A stretch of DNA of 64,000 nt, from assembly GCF_004366075.1 (NCBI RefSeq), contig NZ_SODU01000001.1:496001-560000 (forward strand), written 5' to 3'. The notes beneath the pieces were generated by a model. It ran no database searches and was not told the DNA's origin. It saw nothing but the letters and a program-made list of their open reading frames with translations. Source of the stretch: Kribbella pratensis. GTDB lineage: Bacteria; Actinomycetota; Actinomycetes; Propionibacteriales; Kribbellaceae. This document shows positions 8,661 through 17,600 of the stretch, piece by piece (the first letter of the stretch is position 1; each line of letters begins with the position of its first letter). The translations under genes and the position numbers were made by a program.

Positions 8661-8742
8661 GCCGGATATCCCGTCGCGTGCAGGGTTCTCCCTTCGTGTA
8701 TCAGCAGAGAACCCACCCGCGGGGGGATAACCCGTCGCGTGC
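8661..8742. repeat. Dispersed repeat family B, copy 1
   Basis: An 82-bp element between two convergent genes, closely matching 57339-57423. Its core is the inverted repeat GGGTTCTC (8683-8690) / GAGAACCC (8707-8714). GATATCCCGTCGCGTGC on the left and GATAACCCGTCGCGTGC on the right flank it as near-identical direct repeats. As RNA it should fold into a hairpin, so it may act as a bidirectional terminator or as a REP-like element. Confidence 0.65.
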
Positions 8743-8759
8743 GGAACGGGCTGGCGGGG

Positions 8760-9155
8760 TCAGGGGCGGCGGTGGGCGGGTTCGTGGGTGTCGAACGCTT
8801 CGCGGGCCGCCTCTACCTTGGCGAGGTTCGGGGACCATTCGGCGAGGGAGTGGAAGAGCGGCGCGAGGCTGCGGCCCAGGGGGCTGATCTCGTATTCGAC
8901 GCGCGGCGGGACCTCGGCGTGGTAGGTGCGGGTGACCAGGCCGTCGCGCTCCAGTTGACGGAGACGCTGCGTCAGAACCTTCGGCGTGATCACGCCGATC
9001 CGTCGCTCCAGCTCGACGAACCGTTGCCGGCCGTACTCGTTCAGCGTCCACAGGATCGGCGTCGTCCACCGGCTGAAGACCAGGTCGACGACCGGCGCGA
9101 TCGGGCAGGCCTGCACGGGATCGACTGCCGCATCAGCTGCTGTGCTCTCGCTCAC
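8760..9155 (-). CDS. HxlR-family transcriptional regulator
   Basis: A 131-residue winged-helix regulator of the HxlR type. A CPIAPVVDLVFSRWTTPILWTLNEYG block (with the single family cysteine near residue 17) leads into the recognition region ITPKVLTQRLRQLERDGLVTRTY and then PPRVEYEISPLGRSLAPL. Members usually sense redox-active or electrophilic compounds and repress a neighbouring oxidoreductase. It starts at a GTG at 9155 and diverges from an NAD(P)-binding protein across a 56-bp gap that holds a palindrome, so it probably controls both. Confidence 0.92.
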   Translation of the reverse strand: MSESTAADAAVDPVQACPIAPVVDLVFSRWTTPILWTLNEYGRQRFVELERRIGVITPKVLTQRLRQLERDGLVTRTYHAEVPPRVEYEISPLGRSLAPLFHSLAEWSPNLAKVEAAREAFDTHEPAHRRP

Positions 9156-9163
9156 AAACCCAA

Positions 9164-9189
9164 TACTATCCTCTAGGTACCTACTATCC
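9164..9189. promoter_or_regulatory. Putative HxlR operator
   Basis: TACTATCC occurs twice as a direct repeat (9164-9171 and 9182-9189), flanking the perfect 10-bp palindrome TAGGTACCTA (9174-9183). A GTAC-centred palindrome in a divergent hxlR/oxidoreductase gap is typical of HxlR/YodB-type operators. The site would overlap both promoters. Confidence 0.6.
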
Positions 9190-9211
9190 CGAGGCCAGTA
9201 GCGTCATCACC

Positions 9212-10009
9212 ATGATCGTGATCACCGGAGCAACCGGCAACGTAGGCCGCCCACTCGTCCAGATCCTGACCGCCGCCGGCGAGGACGTCGTCCCCGTCTC
9301 GCGGCACGGCGACGGCCACCAGGCCGACCTCACCCGTCCCGAAACCCTCGCACCGGCCCTCGACGGAGCGAAGGCCGTCTTCCTACTCACCTCCGCCGAT
9401 TTCCTTGCCGACGGCAACCTCCGGCCCGTCGTCGACGTGATCCGCAACGCCGGCGTACCACGCGTCGTCCTGCTCTCCTCCCAAGGCGTCACCACCGGGC
9501 GCCACCCTTCGGTACACGAGGACGCCGTGACCCGATCGGATCTCGACTGGACGATCCTGCGTCCTGGCAACTTCGCCAGCAACGCCTTCGCCTGGGCGGA
9601 GTCGATCCGGACCCGGCGCGCGATGGCCGCGCCGTTCGCCGACGTCGCGCTACCGGCCGTCGACCCGCACGACATCGCCGCGGTTGCCGCGGCGGCACTC
9701 CGCGACGCCGGCCACGCGAACGCCGTCTACACGCTCACCGGGCCTGCGGCCATCTCACCGCGCCAGCAGGCGGCGGTGATCCAGGACGTGATCGGTACGC
9801 CGATCAGCTTCACGGAGCTGAGCCGGGACGAGGCTCGGGCCGGCATGCTCACGTTCATGCCGGCGCCCGTCGTCGAGGCCACGCTCGATGTGCTCGGTAC
9901 ACCCACGCCGGCCGAGCAAGCGGTCAGCCCCGACGTCGAGAAGGTCCTGGGCCGCCCGCCCCACACCTTCACCGACTGGGTCACCCGCAACCTCGAAGCC
10001 TTCCGCTGA
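9212..10009 (+). CDS. NmrA/QOR2-like NAD(P)H-binding protein
   Basis: A 265-residue atypical short-chain dehydrogenase of the NmrA/quinone-reductase-2 class. The dinucleotide motif ITGATGNVGRPL (TGxxGxxG) starts at residue 4. FLLTSADF and VVLLSSQGV form the following strands, and DWTILRPGNFASNAF is the typical substrate-side block. The classic YxxxK pair is absent, as usual for NmrA-like proteins. It may reduce a quinone or act as an NAD(P)H redox sensor. It starts at ATG 9212 without a clear ribosome site. HxlR control is inferred from the divergent layout. Confidence 0.85.
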   Translation: MIVITGATGNVGRPLVQILTAAGEDVVPVSRHGDGHQADLTRPETLAPALDGAKAVFLLTSADFLADGNLRPVVDVIRNAGVPRVVLLSSQGVTTGRHPSVHEDAVTRSDLDWTILRPGNFASNAFAWAESIRTRRAMAAPFADVALPAVDPHDIAAVAAAALRDAGHANAVYTLTGPAAISPRQQAAVIQDVIGTPISFTELSRDEARAGMLTFMPAPVVEATLDVLGTPTPAEQAVSPDVEKVLGRPPHTFTDWVTRNLEAFR

Positions 10010-10015
10010 TCCACA

Positions 10016-10134
10016 ACACAGCCTGATGCCCCGCCCGCAGCACAGCCTGTTGCCGCACCGGCAGCACAGTCGCCTGCCGCGGCGGCACAGGCTCCTGCGG
10101 TGACGGCACAGGCTCCTGGGGCGGCGGCACAGCG
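10016..10134. repeat. Degenerate GCACAG-rich repeat tract
   Basis: Between two convergent genes GCACAG (once ACACAG) recurs six times at 21-24 bp spacing, e.g. CAGCACAGCCTG, CAGCACAGTCGCCTG and CACAGGCTCCTG twice. In the frame of the upstream NmrA-like gene, directly after its TGA, the tract reads as an uninterrupted Ala/Pro/Gln-rich chain (units like PAAQPVAA and AAQAP). It could be a former C-terminal tail behind a new stop or just a simple repeat. Confidence 0.5.
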
Positions 10135-10135
10135 G

Positions 10136-11329
10136 TTACCGCGCGGGTGTGGCTGGTTTGTCGTGCCCGCGGGTTGCCTGTTCCGTGCCGGTGGCCGTGG
10201 ACCTGCCCGTCACCTCTTCGGAGTCAGGCGGCGGGGCTGATCGGGTGGCGAGCTGGTCGCGGAGGGATTCGGCGAATTGTTCGGCAGCTCGTTGGGCGGC
10301 GGCCAGGGCGGCCACGCGATCTTCGGCTGATCGTCTGGCGTCGGCCAGTTGGGCCTGGTGGTCGGCTCGCAGCTGTTCGCGGTCGGTGCGGTGTTCGGTG
10401 CGCAGGGCGTCCAGCTCTGCCCGGTGTTGCTCGCGCTCCTGGCGGAGCTCGGTGCGGAGTTGGTCCGCGGTCGCCTGTGCGGTGTGGCGCTCGGCCTCGG
10501 CTGCGGCCTGGGCGATTCGTGCGGCCTCGAGTTCGCTACGGGCCTGGCGGACCTGTTCCTCGGCCGTGGCCTGAAGGTCGCGGATCCGCTGCTCGGTCTC
10601 GGCGCCTACCTGCTCGACCTCCGCAGCTGCTGCTTCACGGGCGGACGCCATCTCCTGCCGCAGCTGCTCCACCTCAGCGGCGGCGCTCTCACGCAAGGCG
10701 GCCGCTTCTCGCCGAGCCCGTTCTGCCGCTTCCTCGGCGACCGCGACATCGACGCGAGCCTCGTCCAGCGCCGCGACGGCCTCCCGAGCAGCCTCGTCGG
10801 CCTCCTCCCGTGCGTCCTCGGCTTCGGCGGCCTGCTGCTCCGCCTTTCGACGCCGGTGCTCTTCCTCCCCACGCCGCCGCTCGAGGTCGGCCAGCTCCGC
10901 ACGCGATTCCGCCTGCAACTGCTCCACCTCGGCCGCCACCGCTTCCGCGTCGCCGTACGTGCGGACTGCGTCCGCCAGCTGCGCGAGGTATCCCTCCAGC
11001 TCGTCCACCAAGCGTGGCAGGTTGCTCTTCATCAACTGCTCGAGGGTCATCCGGGCCGCCGTCACGCGGCCCGGCACCGGTTCGGAGCCGGCAGCGGCGG
11101 CATCACGGCGCAACGGTTGCCTGGCCAGGCGATTCTTCGCGGCCCACGCGTTCGCCTTGTTGTGAACGACCGGGTTGCCGTCGACGCCTGCGCCTTCGCG
11201 GCCACAGTACTTCGGCGGCCGCCCCGGCGTGCCGGGATCAACCTGCTTCGGGTTCTCGCAACTGACCCCAGGGAATTCGCACAGTCCCGGCCGGGTCCGC
11301 GCGAGGGGCTCCGCCTCCGTCGTCGTCAT
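10136..11329 (-). CDS. Large coiled-coil protein with N-terminal Cys motif (KfrA-like)
   Basis: A 397-residue protein. The N-terminal segment has CEFPGVSCENP followed by GRPPKYC, a cysteine pattern that could bind zinc, then KANAWAAKNRLA, a basic helix that could touch DNA. From about residue 95 to 370 the chain is an almost unbroken Ala/Glu/Arg/Gln-rich heptad coiled coil, ending in a polar tail. The shape recalls plasmid proteins of the KfrA type, which bind DNA and form filaments, but no homology can be shown here. It is transcribed divergently from a tyrosine recombinase across 126 bp that hold a dif-like inverted repeat. Confidence 0.7.
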   Translation of the reverse strand: MTTTEAEPLARTRPGLCEFPGVSCENPKQVDPGTPGRPPKYCGREGAGVDGNPVVHNKANAWAAKNRLARQPLRRDAAAAGSEPVPGRVTAARMTLEQLMKSNLPRLVDELEGYLAQLADAVRTYGDAEAVAAEVEQLQAESRAELADLERRRGEEEHRRRKAEQQAAEAEDAREEADEAAREAVAALDEARVDVAVAEEAAERARREAAALRESAAAEVEQLRQEMASAREAAAAEVEQVGAETEQRIRDLQATAEEQVRQARSELEAARIAQAAAEAERHTAQATADQLRTELRQEREQHRAELDALRTEHRTDREQLRADHQAQLADARRSAEDRVAALAAAQRAAEQFAESLRDQLATRSAPPPDSEEVTGRSTATGTEQATRGHDKPATPAR

Positions 11330-11417
11330 GACGCCACTCTAATGGATTTCGTCGATAAAGTTCCGGTTTGAGTATGGTTACTGTCTACTACTTTTGACTG
11401 AACGAAACCGAACTGAA

Positions 11418-11445
11418 GTAGCGCATAATCCCCGTTATGCGCTAC
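11418..11445. other. dif-shaped 28-bp inverted repeat at the recombinase gene
   Basis: GTAGCGCATAA (11418-11428), the 6-bp centre TCCCCG (11429-11434) and TTATGCGCTAC (11435-11445) form a perfect 11-6-11 inverted repeat. This is the exact architecture of Xer recombination sites. The left arm matches the XerC arm of E. coli dif (GGTGCGCATAA) at 9 of 11 positions, and the right arm keeps the inner TTATG. It ends 10 bp before the recombinase start. The CATAAT inside (11424-11429) could also be a -10 element, so an autoregulatory operator is the main alternative. Confidence 0.6.
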
Positions 11446-11455
11446 CTTCTCTCCT

Positions 11456-12568
11456 GTGGACGATCTGCCGGCGCCGCTCGTGTTCCGCCCGACGGAGACT
11501 GCCGTCGAACTTCCGAGGCCCGATGCGACGACGGAAGCTGCCGTGCGCCGCGTCCTCGGCCGTCGACGACCACTCCACGATCGGAAAGCGGCTCCCGTCG
11601 ACCGCCTCGACCTGCTCGCCGAAGCGCTGAGCCCCGAGCTGATCGCACTGGTCGTGCTGTGGCTCGGCGGCACCAGACGGGCAAGTCGCGACACGCGGAT
11701 CGGGTATGCCGACGACCTGCTGTTGTGGGCCGACTGGGCCCGCCGTGAGCTCGGCCGGGAGCGGTTCGGCCTCGACCTGCACCGCGGCGAGGTGACGATG
11801 TGGCTGACCTGTCAGCAGGACGCGGGGGCGGCCGCGTCCTCGGTCTCGCGCCGCCTGTCGACGCTGTCCAGCCTGTACCGGTACGCCGCCGGCTGGGGCC
11901 TGCCCGTGGTGTCCCCCATCTCCGACGACGACCACCGGCCGAAGTTCCACCGCGGACGGCGCGCCACGTCGGCGCGTGTCCTGGACGCTGATCAGGTCGC
12001 CGCGTTGCTCGCGGCGGCGAGTGATGTCCGCGACGCACTGGTCGTCGGTCTCCTCTATACCGGCGCCTTACGAGTCTCCGAGCTCTGCGGTGCGAATGAC
12101 ACCGACCGTCAGGACGAGGGCCGGCGAACGTGGCTCGTCGTGACCCGCAAGGGCGGAAAGGCGGTCAGAGTGCCACTGGAGACGACAGTGGCCGAACTGC
12201 TCGACCTGTACCGCGCGACGCGACCGGCCTGGAACGGTGTGGGAGCGGCCCCGCTCATCGCAGATGCCGCCGGCGGCCGGCTCGACCGCCACGACGTCAC
12301 CCGGCTGCTCCGCCGCCTCGCCCGAGCAGCCGGTATCCCCCGCCCGGAAACCATCGGCCCGCACTCCTTGCGTGCCACCGCCATCACCGACCAGAAGCGC
12401 CGCGGCCACAGCGCCGAGGACCTCCAGGAACTGTCCGGGCACGCGGACGTCCGCACCGTCATGATCTACATCGACGACGACGGCCGCGCCGAACGGGTCG
12501 CCGCGCTCACCGACGACCTCGGCCGCGTCATGACCGCCGTCCCGCGGCACCTCAAGTCTCCCGGCTGA
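11456..12568 (+). CDS. Tyrosine recombinase (phage integrase / Xer-like)
   Basis: A 370-residue tyrosine recombinase. Residues about 50-150 form the SAM-like core-binding domain (TRIGYADDLLLWADWAR through STLSSLYRYAAG). The catalytic domain carries the complete set Arg206 (GALRVSEL), Lys232 (TRKGGK), His303 and Arg306 (HSLR), His329 (SGHAD) and the nucleophile Tyr338 (MIYID). It should therefore be able to cut and rejoin DNA. It is longer than XerC/XerD (about 300) by an N-terminal extension of about 50 residues. The GTG start has no ribosome site. The dif-shaped repeat just upstream is a candidate substrate. The last 17 bp overlap the convergent tetR gene. Confidence 0.9.
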   Translation: MDDLPAPLVFRPTETAVELPRPDATTEAAVRRVLGRRRPLHDRKAAPVDRLDLLAEALSPELIALVVLWLGGTRRASRDTRIGYADDLLLWADWARRELGRERFGLDLHRGEVTMWLTCQQDAGAAASSVSRRLSTLSSLYRYAAGWGLPVVSPISDDDHRPKFHRGRRATSARVLDADQVAALLAAASDVRDALVVGLLYTGALRVSELCGANDTDRQDEGRRTWLVVTRKGGKAVRVPLETTVAELLDLYRATRPAWNGVGAAPLIADAAGGRLDRHDVTRLLRRLARAAGIPRPETIGPHSLRATAITDQKRRGHSAEDLQELSGHADVRTVMIYIDDDGRAERVAALTDDLGRVMTAVPRHLKSPG

Positions 12569-13112
12569 ACCCCACGAGTGGCAGGAACACGTCGTCGACC
12601 AGTGCTGTGACGGTCGACGACGGCACTGGCGAGTGGCTGAAGAAGATCTCGTGCCTCATCAGGTTCGTGGGCGCGGTCAGGACTACGACGGGTACGTCGG
12701 CCGTCGCGATCTCACCGCGCTCCGCGGCCCGCTTCACGATCGCCGCCATGACGCCGGTCATCCGGCTGTACACCTCCGGGTCGAGGTCCGGCGCCTCGGC
12801 CATCAGCCCGTGGATGGTGTCCGGTCCGAGCTGGGTGAACCGGTCGGCCATCTGCTGCAGCACTCCGAGTACGTCGCCGCGCAGCGACCCGGTGTCCGGT
12901 ACGTTCTCGACGATCGAGCCGGCGTGGTGCCGCATCGACGCGATCACCAGCTCGGCCCGGTTCCGCCAGCGCCGGTACAGCACCTGCTTGCCGGTCTGCG
13001 CCCGCGCCGCGACCGACTCCATCGTCAACTGCGCGTAGCCGGACTCCATCAACTCGGCCCAGGCGGCGTCCAGCAGCACGGCCTCGAGTTCGGCACCGCG
13101 GCGGCGTTCCAT
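12552..13112 (-). CDS. TetR/AcrR-family repressor
   Basis: A 186-residue TetR-type regulator. The N-terminal helix-turn-helix runs AVLLDAAWAELMESGYAQLTMESVAARAQTGKQ with the family's following VLYRRWRNRAELV helix. The C-terminal ligand domain resembles TetR_C_16-type drug-sensing members. It diverges from an EmrB/QacA-type exporter across a gap with two matching operators, so it most likely represses both genes until a compound exported by the pump binds it. Confidence 0.92.
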   Translation of the reverse strand: MERRRGAELEAVLLDAAWAELMESGYAQLTMESVAARAQTGKQVLYRRWRNRAELVIASMRHHAGSIVENVPDTGSLRGDVLGVLQQMADRFTQLGPDTIHGLMAEAPDLDPEVYSRMTGVMAAIVKRAAERGEIATADVPVVVLTAPTNLMRHEIFFSHSPVPSSTVTALVDDVFLPLVGFSRET

Positions 13113-13123
13113 GAAACCTCCAG

Positions 13124-13188
13124 AAGAGACCTTGCGTCTCTTAATGATCCGAGCCTACCCTGAAACGCGTAAGAGACGTCACGTCTCT
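13124..13188. promoter_or_regulatory. Twin TetR operators
   Basis: Two copies of AGAGAC-N5-GTCTCT lie in the 90-bp divergent gap, at 13125-13141 and 13172-13188. The first extends to AAGAGAC/GTCTCTT. The second has an ACGT-rich centre that makes the whole 17-mer a perfect palindrome. The 47-bp centre-to-centre distance puts one site over each promoter. Confidence 0.8.
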
Positions 13189-13202
13189 AAGGAGACTCTC
13201 GG

Positions 13203-14567
13203 ATGACCACTCAGACGGACCGCCTCGACCGGTCGGTCCTGAAACTCGCCGCCGTCCTCGTGCTCGGCGCGCTCGCCCCGCTGCTCGACAGCACGATCGT
13301 CACGGTCGCGATCCATACCCTGGGTGCCGACCTGCGCGCCCCGGTCGCCACGGTCCAATGGGTCAGTACGGCGTACCTGCTGGCGCTGGCGATGGCGGTC
13401 CCGATCACCGGCTGGTCGGCGAACCGTTTCGGCGCCAAACGGATGTGGATCGTCGCACTCGGACTGTTCCTCGCGGGATCGATGCTGTGCGGTGCGGCGT
13501 GGAACATCCGCTCGCTGATCGCGTTCCGCGTCGTCCAGGGCGTGGGCGGCGGCCTGATGCTGCCGATCCTGCAGATGTTGCTGCTGCGCGCCGCCGGCCG
13601 GAGGAGGATCGGCCGGCTGATGGCGGTCGTCACGCTGCCCGCGTTGGTCGGACCGATTCTCGGCCCGGTGATCGGCGGCGTCCTGGTCGGCCACCTGAAT
13701 TGGCGCTGGATCTTCTACGTGAACGTGCCGATCTGCATCGCCGCGATCGCCCTCGCCGTAGGTGTACTCAAGCCCGACCCTCCGGCGATCGCGGCACGGC
13801 TCGACGTACTCGGACTGCTCCTGGTCTCCCCCGCGCTCGCCGCGATCATCTACGGTCTCAGCCAGGTCGGCGACCACGGCTTCGGCCACTCCGCCGCACT
13901 CCTTCCGCTCGCCGCTGGCGTGCTGCTGCTGAGAGCGTTCGTACTGCGTCGCGCCGCCGAGCCACTCATCGACCTGGCACTCTTCCGCACGAGATCGTTC
14001 GCCGCGTCGACCGCGCTCATGTTCCTCACCGGCTTCGGTCTGTACGGCGCGATGCTGCTTCTCCCGCTCTTCTATCAGCAGGCCCGCGGCGAGATGGTGA
14101 CTGCCGCCGGCCTGCTCCTTGTACCGCAAGGAATCGGGAGCCTGCTCGCGCGGACCGCCGGGGGTCTCGCGGATCGCCTCGGCCCGCGCCCGGTCGTCCT
14201 TGCCGGCATCGTTCTGACTGCACTCGGAACCATCCCGTTCGCGATCGCGGAGGCGTCGTACTGGCTACTCGGGACCGCGCTCGTGCTTCGCGGCGCGGGG
14301 TTGAGCGCGGTCAATCTCGCGGTAATGGTGGGCGCCTTCCGTGACCTCGAGCCGGAGCAGATCCCGCACGCCAGCAGCACAACGCGGATCATGCAGCAGT
14401 TAGGCGGCGCCTTCGGTGCCGCGACGCTCGCCGTCGTACTGCAGAGCCAGCTCACCCGACACCACGCGTCGACGGCCTACGCGCACAGCTTCGGGTGGGC
14501 GATCGGGTTCACCGTGCTGGCCGCCGTACCAGCGTTCTTCTTGCCCCGACGCCGGGCTCTTGAATAA
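13203..14567 (+). CDS. MFS drug exporter, DHA2 (EmrB/QacA) type
   Basis: A 454-residue major facilitator. Motif C-like and DHA-family segments are visible: APLLDSTIVTVAIHTLG in helix 1, QWVSTAYLLALAMAVPITGW in helix 2, and RVVQGVGGGLMLPILQ in helix 4, then GPILGPVIGGVLV in helix 5. The length suits a 12-14-helix proton-driven exporter of hydrophobic compounds. AAGGAG lies before the ATG. The adjacent TetR gene and paired operators mark it as the regulated target. Its TAA stop forms part of the -35 element of the next gene. Confidence 0.92.
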   Translation: MTTQTDRLDRSVLKLAAVLVLGALAPLLDSTIVTVAIHTLGADLRAPVATVQWVSTAYLLALAMAVPITGWSANRFGAKRMWIVALGLFLAGSMLCGAAWNIRSLIAFRVVQGVGGGLMLPILQMLLLRAAGRRRIGRLMAVVTLPALVGPILGPVIGGVLVGHLNWRWIFYVNVPICIAAIALAVGVLKPDPPAIAARLDVLGLLLVSPALAAIIYGLSQVGDHGFGHSAALLPLAAGVLLLRAFVLRRAAEPLIDLALFRTRSFAASTALMFLTGFGLYGAMLLLPLFYQQARGEMVTAAGLLLVPQGIGSLLARTAGGLADRLGPRPVVLAGIVLTALGTIPFAIAEASYWLLGTALVLRGAGLSAVNLAVMVGAFRDLEPEQIPHASSTTRIMQQLGGAFGAATLAVVLQSQLTRHHASTAYAHSFGWAIGFTVLAAVPAFFLPRRRALE

Positions 14568-14589
14568 GTAACACGCTTGGTTTAACTTA
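14560..14589 (+). promoter_or_regulatory. Promoter with shared 23-bp operator (carbohydrate locus, + arm)
   Basis: TTGAAT (14560-14565) and TAACTT (14583-14588) are 17 bp apart. Positions 14567-14589 match exactly, in the same orientation relative to the gene, the 23 bp at 26915-26937 in front of the ABC importer. The shared block starts AGTAACACGC and ends TTTAACTTA. It is an imperfect inverted repeat (AGTAACAC / GTTTAACT) that fills the promoter spacer and -10, the classic position for a repressor. Confidence 0.75.
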
Positions 14590-14632
14590 TCCGCGCAGTT
14601 GATCTTCCGGTCCGCCACCTGGAGGTTTCAGC

Positions 14633-17600
14633 ATGTCCGGACGCTTTCTCGCGCGGATACTTCCCGCCGTGCTTCTCACCAGCGTTCTCGCCGTACCTTC
14701 GGCGCACGCTGCCACCATGTATCCCAGTGGGGTCGGTGCCGATCTCGGGCCGGCCCCGACCACGCTCGGCGTGCAGCCCGCCGCCGGAGACGACCCCGCC
14801 GGTCTCCGGACCGGCACCGAACAAGGCCGCACGTACTGGCAGACCAACCAGGCCGCCGGCACCGGGTACCTGGAGTTCGACGTCGACGGTGACTACGTCG
14901 ACGAGATCGGCACCGACGACGTCCTGGTGACGGTGACCTATCTCGACAGCGGCTCGGGCACGCTCGAACTCCAGTACGACGCCAAGGCCGATCCGCAGCA
15001 GGACACCACCGACGTCCAGCTCACGAACACCGGCCAGTGGAAGACCGGCGTCTTCTCGTTGACCGGCATCGCGTTCACGAACCGCCTCGGGGATGCCGAC
15101 GTCCGCGTCTTCGGCAGCGCCGACATCACGATCGCCGGCCTGCGGATCAGTACGGCGGGAGCGTCGGTGCAGCTCGGTGCAACGCCGGTCCAGAACGGGA
15201 TCAGCCCGCGCGCCGGTGACGACGCCTCGCACCTGATCACCGGCGTCCAGGACGGTCGCCCGTACTGGCAGACCGACCACACCGCGCCGGCGCCGGGCAC
15301 CAACTTCTTCTACCTGAACGTTGCCGACACCTACCTGTACGACAACCGCGGTCTCGTGCTGGTCAGCGTCGACTACTTCGACGAGGGCAGCGGGCAGTTC
15401 GGTCTGCACTACGACTCCCCCGGCGAGACGATCCCGGACAAGTTCAAGAACTCCGAGGTCGTTCGGTACGGCGACACCAGGACGTGGAAGACGTACACAT
15501 TCGCGCTGCCGGATGCCGTGATGACGAACCGCTCGAACGGCGGCGACTTCCGGATCCACAACGGCGACGGCGCGGTCGATCTCAAGGTCGCCGCCGTACG
15601 CGTGGCCAAGGTCGCGACCACGCTCGACGTCACCGAGGGCCTCGTCGACCTGATCGGTCAGGCCACCCGCACCGAGAAGGCCGCCCGCGAAGGGACGCGC
15701 GACGGGCAGTACCCGGTCGGCAGCCGCGCCATCTTGCAGGACGCGATCGACAACGCTCAGGCGTTCGCGTCCACTCCGGGCGTCACCGACGTACAGGTCA
15801 AGGAAGCGCTCACCACGTTGCAGGCCAAGCTGGACGCTTTCACCGCCTCGGTTGTGGACACCAACTTCGCGGACGACGGTACGGCGACTGCGAGCGGTGG
15901 GACCGGGGCTGCTCAGGTCAACGACAACGACCACGAGACTGTCTGGACCGGTGGTGCGGACTCATGGCTGCAGATCGATCTCGGGGCGCCGCGTCCCGTG
16001 AACGATGTGCGGGTCGAGTGGGCCGAGGCGTACTGCCCGGACTACTCCGTGCAGGTGTCGAACGACGGTCAGACGTTCGTGAGCGTCGGCCGGACCGGAT
16101 CGCCGGGCGGCAACCAGTTCAGCAGGACGCGGTTCGCGACGGTCAGTGCGCGGTACGTCCGGGTCGCGATGACCGGGGCCGATTCCTTTGCCGTCAAGGA
16201 GTTGCAACTGCGGCTGGCGCCGGTCGTGGCGCCGACGCCGCGGCTCGTTTCGACAAGCAATCCGACCGAGGACGGCGTTGTCGCGGACTTCGACGCCACG
16301 CAGTTCGGCGCCGACCGTAGCGGCAGGCGGGACTCCACCAAGGCGATCCAGCAGGCGATCTACGCCTGCCAAGATGCGGGCGGTGGCACGGTGTGGCTGC
16401 CGGCCGGGCAGTACAGGGTGACCGACACGATCGAGGTGCACGCGTTCTGCAGTCTGCGTGGTGACCACGGTCAGAAGCTCGGCACGGGCACGGTGATCGT
16501 CGCCGACCTGCCGTCGGGTGACGACGGGCCGAGCCTGTTCCGGATCGGCGGCAGCGCGGGCGTTCTCGGCGTGACGACGTACTACACGCACCAGAGCGCG
16601 AGCACTCCCGTCCCGTACAACTACACGTTCGAGATCCCGGGCGGAGCCTGGATCGGCAACGAGAACTACATGATGGCCACGGTGTCCGACGTCACCATGC
16701 TGAACTCGTACCGCGGCATCGGCGTCAGCACGATGCCGAACGACCACGGCAACGCCCCCAGCTCGGGTCAGGTCCACGAGTCGACGACGATCCGCAACGT
16801 TCGCGGTACGGCGCTGTTCGAGGGCGTCCGCGCCTACAACGGCGCCGACGTCGGCACCTGGGAGAACGTTGCCTTCAGCAACTCGTACTGGTCGTCCGCG
16901 CCAGCCGCGTTCCACCCGCCGTCCCGGGCCGCCCTCGACGCCTGGACCCGGGCGCACGGCACCGGCCTGGTGCTCGGCGACCTCGAGTGGGACCAGTTGT
17001 ACCGGATCGCGCTGTCCGACTACGCCGTCGGCATCCACGTCGTCGCGGGCCAGCGCGCCCAGTTCACCGGCAGCTTCCTGGAACCCGACGTACGCCGGGT
17101 CGGGACCGGGCTGCTCGTCGACGTGATGGACGACCGCTGGGGTATGACGCTCGCCGGTGGTCGCATCGAGGGCGGCATCACGAACAACTCGCGGGGTTAC
17201 GTGAAGATCACCGGCACGGAGGTCGTCGGCGCACAATCCGGGATCATCCACCGCATGTCCGGCAGCGCCCCGACGTACATGCAGAAGCCGCTCCCCAAGC
17301 CGGTGCAGAAGTTGTACGTCGTGGAGGCGCCGCACGGGGTCGGGTACCTGCCGGCCGCCGACGCGACGCGTGCGGTGCAGAAGGTGCTCGATCGTGCCGG
17401 GCGTGAGGGTGGCGGGATCGTCTACCTGCCCGCCGGCTGGTACCGGATCGGTGCGCATCTGAGCGTTCCGGCGAAGGTCGAGTTCCGCGGTGCTTCCGCC
17501 GTACCGAACCGGGACCAGGGCGGGGCGAGCGGCGGGACGGTCTTGCAGGCGTTCGAGGGACGTGGCGCGGGAGCGTCGGCAACCGCTCTCTTGACGCTCT

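Noticed and set aside
10136..12568. Integrated prophage or plasmid with attachment sites
   Set aside because: Only a coiled-coil gene and a recombinase are present, with no replication, capsid or transfer genes and no flanking direct repeats that I could find.
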